Assembly (NCBI RefSeq): GCF_004214935.1
Contig: NZ_SFCC01000023.1
Location: 49,689 to 113,688 of the forward strand
Reading direction: 5' to 3'
Length of the DNA stretch: 64,000 bases
Source: Amycolatopsis suaedae
GTDB taxonomy: Bacteria; Actinomycetota; Actinomycetes; Mycobacteriales; Pseudonocardiaceae
The notes beneath the pieces were generated by a model. That model was not told the origin of the DNA and made no database searches. It saw only the letters and a program-made list of their open reading frames with translations. Shown one piece after another: positions 59,641 through 64,000 of this stretch. Numbering within the stretch: position 1 is the first letter of the stretch; each line of letters begins with the position of its first letter. Made by a program: the position numbers and the translations under genes.

Positions 59641-60882
59641 TCACACCCGGGCCTGTTCGGTGGGAAGATCGCGGAGCCGCGCGAGCGGTGACAGCAGGAG
59701 GAACGCGGCCGACAGCAGCACACCGCCGGACGCCACCCACAGCGTCGCTCTCGTTCCGGCGAACTCGGCGAGCACACCGCCGAGCAGACTGCCGACGGGG
59801 ATGGCACCCCAGATGGCCACCCGCATCGTGGCGTTAACCCTGGCCAGCATGTGATCGGGGCACAACTGCTGCTGGAAGCTCACCTCCAGGATGCTGGTCA
59901 CGATCACACCGAAGCTGCCGACGAACGTCGCGACGACGTAACACACCAGTCCCCACCCCGGGGTGGTCAGCGGGTAGAGCAGGAACGCGAGTCCGCTGAT
60001 CAGCGCCATCAGCCACAGCAGCCGGGCCGTACCCACGCGGTCGCCGAGCCGGCGGGTGACCGCGGCCGCGAGCAGTGCGCCGGTGAGGCCGACGGTGCCG
60101 AGCAGCCCGATCACGCCGGGGGACAACCCGACGTCTCGTACCAGGAACACCACGACGACCGCCATGTGGATGGCCTGGGTCAGCGAACGGCTCGCCCCGT
60201 AAGCCGCGGTCGCGCGCAGCAGCGGATGCCGCACGACGAACCGCAGCCCGTCGGCCACGTCGGCGCGGATACCGGTGTCTCCCGTCCGTTCTGGACGGGC
60301 CTCGCTTCGGCGGATCGTTCCCAGCCACAGTGCCGACCACAGGTAGGTGAGCGAATCCACCAGTAACGCGAGCGGTGCGGTGAACCACTGCACGAGGTAG
60401 CCGGCCAGTCCTGGTCCGGCGACGGCCGCCGCCGAGCGGTTGAGCTGCAGCAGGGAGTTGCCTTCGATGAGCCGGTCCCGGCCGACCACGGCGGGCAGGT
60501 AGGTGGTCGCGCTGACCTCGAACGCGACAGTGAGCACGCCCGACACGGCCACCACGGCGAGCAGGTGGGCGAGGGTGAGCACGTCGAACAACGCGGCAAG
60601 CGGAATTGACGCGAGCGCGACTGTCCTGCCCAGGTCGGCGGCGACCAGCACCGGCCGGCTACGTCTGCGTGCACACCAGGCGCCCGCCTGCAGGCCTAGC
60701 AGCAGGTAGCCGGCTGTCTCGGCGATGCGAACCAGTGCCACTTCGAATGCCGAGGCGTTCAGTTCGGTCACGGCCAGCAGCGGTACGGCGAGCACGCTGA
60801 TCTTGCTGCCCACCTGGCTCAGCGCGTCGGCGGCCCAGAGGTGGCGGAAGTCGCGGTGCCGTAACAGTCCCCAGAACGTCAC
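59641..60882 (-). CDS. MFS transporter (enterobactin exporter EntS/macrolide efflux-like)
   Basis: GTG 60882 gives 413 aa with about twelve membrane helices. FWGLLRHRDFRHLWAADALS and QAGAWCARRRSRPVLVAADL are typical of the MFS_3 branch that includes EntS and Mef-type exporters. It should export a small hydrophobic compound by proton antiport. A perfect inverted repeat with 9-bp arms lies 39-63 nt upstream and may be the binding site of a MerR-type activator. Confidence 0.9.
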   Translation of the reverse strand: MTFWGLLRHRDFRHLWAADALSQVGSKISVLAVPLLAVTELNASAFEVALVRIAETAGYLLLGLQAGAWCARRRSRPVLVAADLGRTVALASIPLAALFDVLTLAHLLAVVAVSGVLTVAFEVSATTYLPAVVGRDRLIEGNSLLQLNRSAAAVAGPGLAGYLVQWFTAPLALLVDSLTYLWSALWLGTIRRSEARPERTGDTGIRADVADGLRFVVRHPLLRATAAYGASRSLTQAIHMAVVVVFLVRDVGLSPGVIGLLGTVGLTGALLAAAVTRRLGDRVGTARLLWLMALISGLAFLLYPLTTPGWGLVCYVVATFVGSFGVIVTSILEVSFQQQLCPDHMLARVNATMRVAIWGAIPVGSLLGGVLAEFAGTRATLWVASGGVLLSAAFLLLSPLARLRDLPTEQARV

Positions 60883-60920
60883 CTGGCCATGGTGGCCTGA
60901 TTGACAAGCCAAAAGCAATA

Positions 60921-60945
60921 AACTTGAGTTAACTTGACTCAAGTT
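60921..60945. promoter_or_regulatory. MerR-type palindrome upstream of MFS gene
   Basis: AACTTGAGT (60921-60929) and ACTCAAGTT (60937-60945) are perfect arms around TAACTTG. The inner GTTAACTTG resembles the centre of SoxR/MerR operators, which lie between widely spaced -35 and -10 boxes. It is AT-rich within a GC-rich region. No MerR gene lies beside it. Confidence 0.5.
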
Positions 60946-60977
60946 CTTCGCGCTGCTGATCGTCGCCGAGCGGGCCG

Positions 60978-61907
60978 TCAGAGCCGGCTGAACCACTCGC
61001 GGACGGCCGCCACACCACCGCCGCCGAGCGCGACCATCAGCGCGCTGCGGGCCTGCGGCGGGGGCAGGTCGCGGGCGCTGATCGCGCCGAGCCGGTACAC
61101 CAGCCCGGTCCCGCAGGGTTGCCGCCCCGGCACGGCGGCGGTGACCACCACCGGGATGTCCCACTCCAGCAGCTCGCCGATGGTGGCGAACAGCTCGACC
61201 GGGACGTTGCCCGCTCCCGTTCCGGCGAGCACGATGCCCCGCGCGCCGGCGTCGGCCGCCGCGGTCAGCAGGGTCGCCGGCATGTCCGGGTAGACGCTCA
61301 GCAACGCCACATCGGCCGCCGGTTCCTCCGGGACACGCGGTGTCGCGGGCGGTGACGCGACCCCGGTCGGCACCACGCGACCGTCCCGGACGCGGCCGAC
61401 CGGGCCGTGCGGCGCGGAGGTGAACCCGGCCTCGGCGGTCAGCCGCGCCCAGCGGGCGGCGTGCAACTCGCCGCCGGAACACACCACGGCTCCAGGCGCG
61501 TGTCCCGCAGCGAGCAACGCCGCCACCAGGTTGCCGGGACCTTCGCTGCCCGGTTCGTCCAGGCACCGGGACGAACCGGTGAACACCAGCGGCCCGTCCG
61601 CGTGCAACCCGGCCAGGTACGCCGTCTCGGCCAGGGTGTCGACGCCACCGGTGACGACCACGGCGCCGAACCCCTCGGCCAGTGCGTCGCGGCACCGCCG
61701 CGCCAGTGCCAGCTGCGTGGCGGTCGAGACGTCCCAGCCGGGCTCGGCGGAAAGGTCCTCCACCACGACGTCCACAGTGGACAACCGTGGCTCGGCGTCC
61801 AGTGCCAGCTTCAGCAGGGCGGCTCCGTCGACGACCTCGTCGCGGCCTGAGTGCTGGCGGTAGGCGATCGCGTCCCCGGTGGCCAGCAGCAGTACGGGTC
61901 CGGTCAC
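60978..61907 (-). CDS. Asparaginase-family protein with altered motifs
   Basis: GTG 61907 overlaps the upstream stop by 4 nt and gives 309 aa. LLLATGDAIAYRQ is in the position of the TGGTIA motif, and VVVTGGVDTLAETAYLAGL in that of the HGTDTMEETA motif. The first catalytic Thr is kept in ATGD; the second Thr and Asp of GTDT become GVDT, so the Thr nucleophile at that position appears to be replaced by Val. The later part keeps the two-domain layout. It may hydrolyse another amide, or be a binding protein; asparagine hydrolysis is uncertain. It is translationally coupled to the RHH-Clp-N gene. Confidence 0.78.
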   Translation of the reverse strand: MTGPVLLLATGDAIAYRQHSGRDEVVDGAALLKLALDAEPRLSTVDVVVEDLSAEPGWDVSTATQLALARRCRDALAEGFGAVVVTGGVDTLAETAYLAGLHADGPLVFTGSSRCLDEPGSEGPGNLVAALLAAGHAPGAVVCSGGELHAARWARLTAEAGFTSAPHGPVGRVRDGRVVPTGVASPPATPRVPEEPAADVALLSVYPDMPATLLTAAADAGARGIVLAGTGAGNVPVELFATIGELLEWDIPVVVTAAVPGRQPCGTGLVYRLGAISARDLPPPQARSALMVALGGGGVAAVREWFSRL

Positions 61908-62578
61908 GCCTGCTGCTCCAGCCGCTCGATCCGCTCGATGATCGGCTTCAGCTCCTCCCGGACGACGGCGGCGATCGGGTCGGCCTGCTGAGCACGCAGG
62001 TGGACGTACCCGCTCAGCGCGGCGACGACCGCCCGGCGAACGCTGCGCAGGTCCGCCCCCAGTGCCCGCAGCACCATGCCCGCCCGGCCGTCCGGCTCGG
62101 CCAGCAGCCCGAGCAGCAGATGCTCGCAGCCGACGTAGTTGTGCCCCAGCGAAAGGGCCTCGGTCACGGCCAGTTCCAGCGCCGCGGCGGCGTGCTGGTC
62201 GAACCGCCTGGGGCCATCGTCTCCCATCTCCGGCTCGAGCTTGCGGGCGACCAGGTCCGGCTCGATCTCGACGGCCCGCAGGACGTGCAGTGCCAGGTTC
62301 GTGCCCTCGTCCAGCAGCGCGGCGAGCAGGTGCTCGGTGCCGATCTCCGACCGGGCCCGCTCGATGGCCGTCCGCAGTACCGTCCGGGTGCGCTCGGTGA
62401 AGTGCGTCAGCGACGCCGTTGGGTCCTCGCCCAGCTCGCCGAACGTCGCGGCGCGGATCGCGGTCACCCGCCGCACCGACTGTTCGAGGGCGCGCTGGCA
62501 GATGGCCGACACCGGCACCCCCGTCTCCCGGACGCTCTCGGCCAGCTCGTCCGGCAGGTACACGTTGATTTTCGGCAT
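61904..62578 (-). CDS. Ribbon-helix-helix/Clp-N-domain fusion protein
   Basis: ATG 62578 gives 224 aa. The first 40 residues (MPKINVYLPDELAESVRETG, then VPVSAICQRALEQ) look like a ribbon-helix-helix DNA-binding domain. The rest contains two Clp-N repeats: FTERTRTVLRTAIERA with IGTEHLLAALLDEG, and LELAVTEALSLGHNYVGCEH with LLLGLLAEPDG. There is no AAA+ ATPase, so it is not a ClpC unfoldase. It may be a regulator that reads protease substrates or phospho-arginine-like signals. Three GGGGT-type half sites lie just upstream, fitting autoregulation by the ribbon-helix-helix part. The asparaginase-like gene is coupled. Confidence 0.85.
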   Translation of the reverse strand: MPKINVYLPDELAESVRETGVPVSAICQRALEQSVRRVTAIRAATFGELGEDPTASLTHFTERTRTVLRTAIERARSEIGTEHLLAALLDEGTNLALHVLRAVEIEPDLVARKLEPEMGDDGPRRFDQHAAAALELAVTEALSLGHNYVGCEHLLLGLLAEPDGRAGMVLRALGADLRSVRRAVVAALSGYVHLRAQQADPIAAVVREELKPIIERIERLEQQA

Positions 62579-62607
62579 AACCCCTAAGGTAACCCCATGA
62601 GGGGGTA
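62578..62607. promoter_or_regulatory. Candidate ribbon-helix-helix operator
   Basis: TAACCCC occurs at 62578-62584 and 62590-62596, 12 bp apart, and its inverse GGGGGTA at 62601-62607. Regularly spaced short half sites next to the start are typical for ribbon-helix-helix autoregulators. The region separates the LysR stop from the RHH-Clp-N start. Confidence 0.55.
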
Positions 62608-62610
62608 TGG

Positions 62611-63540
62611 TCAACGGCAGAATGTCGGGCGGTCGCTCGCGGGCAGCCAGATCTCCGGACCGCAGGGCTCGAACCCGTCGCGGACGTAGCCGACGAGGGC
62701 GGCCAGCCCGGGATGGTGGTTGCCGCGGTTCCACAGCAGCGAGTAGGCGTAGGCGGGAGCCGGGTCGACGACCGGGATCCGCGCGATGTCCGGATGCCAC
62801 GGCACCCGGGTCTTCTCACCGGCGAAGCTGACCAGGTCGGTTGTCCCGCTGAGCCGGTCGAGCAGCCGGTCGAAGCCGAAGTTCGGTCCGGACACGTCGA
62901 TCCGCACACCGAACTCGGCCGACAGCTCGTCGTAGAAGTCCGCCCACTCGGTGCCGGGCAGGTTGCCGGGCATCCACGAGACCAGCCCGGCCAGCTCGGC
63001 CGCGCGCACCCGGCGCCTGCCCGCCAGCCGGTGCCGCCTGCTCACCAGCAGATGCAGTGCGTCGGTGTAGGCGGGCGTGTGCTCGATTCGGTCGTCCAGT
63101 TCGCCGATCACCCTGGCGAAGGCCGCGTCGACCTGTCTGTCGACGAGCGTGGTGCGGGCGGCTCGCAGCCCGAATGACGTGACGACCTCGACGTCCACGC
63201 CGGTCGACGAGTGGAACGCGCGGATCAGATCGACCGGGCCGACCCGGGTGGCCATCACGTCGACGCGCAGTGCGTGCTGCCGTCCGCGGACGGCAGCCAC
63301 CGCCTGATCGGCCAGGCCCAGCATCGCTCGTGCGTGCGGCAGGAACGTCTCGCCCGCCGCGGTGAGCACGGTGCCGCCGGGTGTCCGGTGCAACACCGCG
63401 GTGCCGAGGTCGGCCTCCAGCTTCGCCACCCGCTTCGACACGGCCTGCTGGCTCATCCCCAGCCGCACGGCCGCCTCGCCGAAGTGCCGGTCGTCGGCGA
63501 CGGCGACGAACGCACGCACCGCGCCCAGGTCAAGTTCCAT
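62611..63540 (-). CDS. LysR-family transcriptional regulator
   Basis: ATG 63540 follows AGAGGTGG and gives 309 aa. The winged helix (VADDRHFGEAAVRLGMSQQA then VSKRVAKLEADLGTAVLHRT) and the two-lobed effector domain match the family. TPGGTVLTAAGETFLPHARA is the usual linker. A palindrome GACAAC-N5-GTTGTC lies 11 nt upstream of the start, fitting autoregulation. It is divergent from dnaE, 116 nt away, and the RHH-Clp-N gene follows on the same strand. Confidence 0.93.
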   Translation of the reverse strand: MELDLGAVRAFVAVADDRHFGEAAVRLGMSQQAVSKRVAKLEADLGTAVLHRTPGGTVLTAAGETFLPHARAMLGLADQAVAAVRGRQHALRVDVMATRVGPVDLIRAFHSSTGVDVEVVTSFGLRAARTTLVDRQVDAAFARVIGELDDRIEHTPAYTDALHLLVSRRHRLAGRRRVRAAELAGLVSWMPGNLPGTEWADFYDELSAEFGVRIDVSGPNFGFDRLLDRLSGTTDLVSFAGEKTRVPWHPDIARIPVVDPAPAYAYSLLWNRGNHHPGLAALVGYVRDGFEPCGPEIWLPASDRPTFCR

Positions 63541-63550
63541 GGCCACCTCT

Positions 63551-63567
63551 GACAACTGCCGGTTGTC
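63551..63567. promoter_or_regulatory. Inverted repeat upstream of LysR gene
   Basis: GACAAC (63551-63556) and GTTGTC (63562-63567) flank TGCCG. This is close to the T-N11-A type of LysR recognition site and lies just before the LysR start. Confidence 0.5.
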
Positions 63568-63656
63568 GCGTCGGCGTGTCGGTTGTTGGACACCACCGTC
63601 ACGACTCGGGTCGAATGCGCGAGCCCGCCGAACCCTACAACGATCAGGAGTGACCG

Positions 63657-64000
63657 GTGTCCTTCGTCCACCTGCATGTGCACACCGAGTACTCGATGCT
63701 GGATGGTGCGGCGAAGATCGCTCCGTTGTTCGCTGAGGCGGCGCGGCTGGAGATGCCCGCGGTGGGGATGACCGACCACGGCAACATGTATGGGGCTGAC
63801 GAGTTCTATCAGCAGTCTCGTAAGGCCGGGTTGAAGCCGATTATCGGGATTGAGGCGTATATCGCGCCGGAGTCGCGGTTTCACAAGAAGCCGGTGTTCT
63901 GGGGACAGTCGCAGCAGGGCGGGGACGTCTCCGGTGGTGGTGCGTATACGCATATGACGATGCTGGCGGAGAATGCGACGGGGTTGCGGAATCTGTTCAC
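63657..64000 (+). CDS. dnaE: DNA polymerase III alpha subunit, N-terminal part (cut by window end)
   Basis: GTG 63657 follows AGGAG and opens a frame that runs off the window. The first 114 residues are the PHP domain of bacterial replicative polymerases: FVHLHVHTEYSMLDGAAKI with the metal His pair, MTDHGNMYGADEFYQ, and GLKPIIGIEAYIAP. The insert FHKKPVFWGQSQ is as in actinobacterial DnaE1. The complete enzyme, about 1180 aa, is the replication polymerase; its PHP domain is the proofreading site in actinobacteria. Codon use changes to more T at third positions than in the neighbouring genes. Confidence 0.95.
   Translation, partial: MSFVHLHVHTEYSMLDGAAKIAPLFAEAARLEMPAVGMTDHGNMYGADEFYQQSRKAGLKPIIGIEAYIAPESRFHKKPVFWGQSQQGGDVSGGGAYTHMTMLAENATGLRNLF

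Overview
This 64 kb window is high-GC, gene-dense actinobacterial chromosome. Gene content points to a filamentous actinomycete, most likely of the Pseudonocardiaceae (Amycolatopsis-like). The clues are an actinobacterial L,D-transpeptidase lipoprotein, a FilP/DivIVA-like coiled coil, crotonyl-CoA carboxylase/reductase, an F420-type LLM oxidoreductase, CU044_5270-like and SPW proteins, an Orn/tRNA-His pair, many GTG starts and many 4-nt gene overlaps. The genus is an inference from style, not proven.

Region 1 (1-5.7 kb) is accessory DNA. It holds the 3' part of an RHS/YD-repeat polymorphic toxin gene ending in a Hint autoprotease and a GIY-YIG nuclease tip, a small AT-richer probable immunity gene, and a second small gene split by an IS5-like element with a 3-bp target duplication. 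A decayed tyrosine integrase follows and stops at a tRNA-Lys gene, as expected of the remnant of a tRNA-integrated island.

Region 2 (5.7-35 kb) is mostly core. It contains an L,D-transpeptidase, tRNA-His and oligoribonuclease, an HtrA-like protease, a beta-lactamase-fold hydrolase, an ECF sigma factor with a partner membrane protein, an M20 amidohydrolase, a divergent LLM oxidoreductase/TetR pair around a 30-bp palindrome, two tandem Uma2 nucleases, an Erm/KsgA-type methylase with a possible leader peptide, an M50-like peptidase, proA, a MerR-beta-clamp fusion, an HD protein, a cupin plus membrane protein pair, an adenylate cyclase, a universal stress protein and a DivIVA-like protein. A dispersed acyl-CoA set (ccr, methylmalonyl-CoA epimerase, thiolase, meaB) suggests ethylmalonyl/methylmalonyl-CoA metabolism.

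Region 3 (35-45 kb) contains a LacI-controlled sugar ABC operon with a phosphomannose-isomerase-like gene, a drug-type ABC exporter, MarR and thioredoxin-like genes. It is bracketed by two copies of an unusual intergenic element: inverted arrays of 21-bp units with strong hairpins.

Region 4 (45-64 kb) carries a zinc metallopeptidase lipoprotein, glycogen phosphorylase, an SGNH hydrolase, a cysteine dioxygenase/rhodanese pair, an ABC ATPase, an enoyl-CoA hydratase/methyltransferase pair, a 161-bp TA-flanked MITE-like element fused to gene ends, a THUMP-like methyltransferase, an orphan response regulator beside copC, small regulators and enzymes, an MFS exporter, an asparaginase-like protein overlapping a ribbon-helix-helix/Clp-N fusion, a LysR regulator, and the first 344 nt of dnaE.

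No CRISPR array, rRNA or large biosynthetic cluster is seen. The strongest candidates for something undescribed are the 21-bp iteron elements with their hairpin family, the TA-flanked MITE, the MerR-clamp fusion, and the RHH-ClpN/asparaginase pair.
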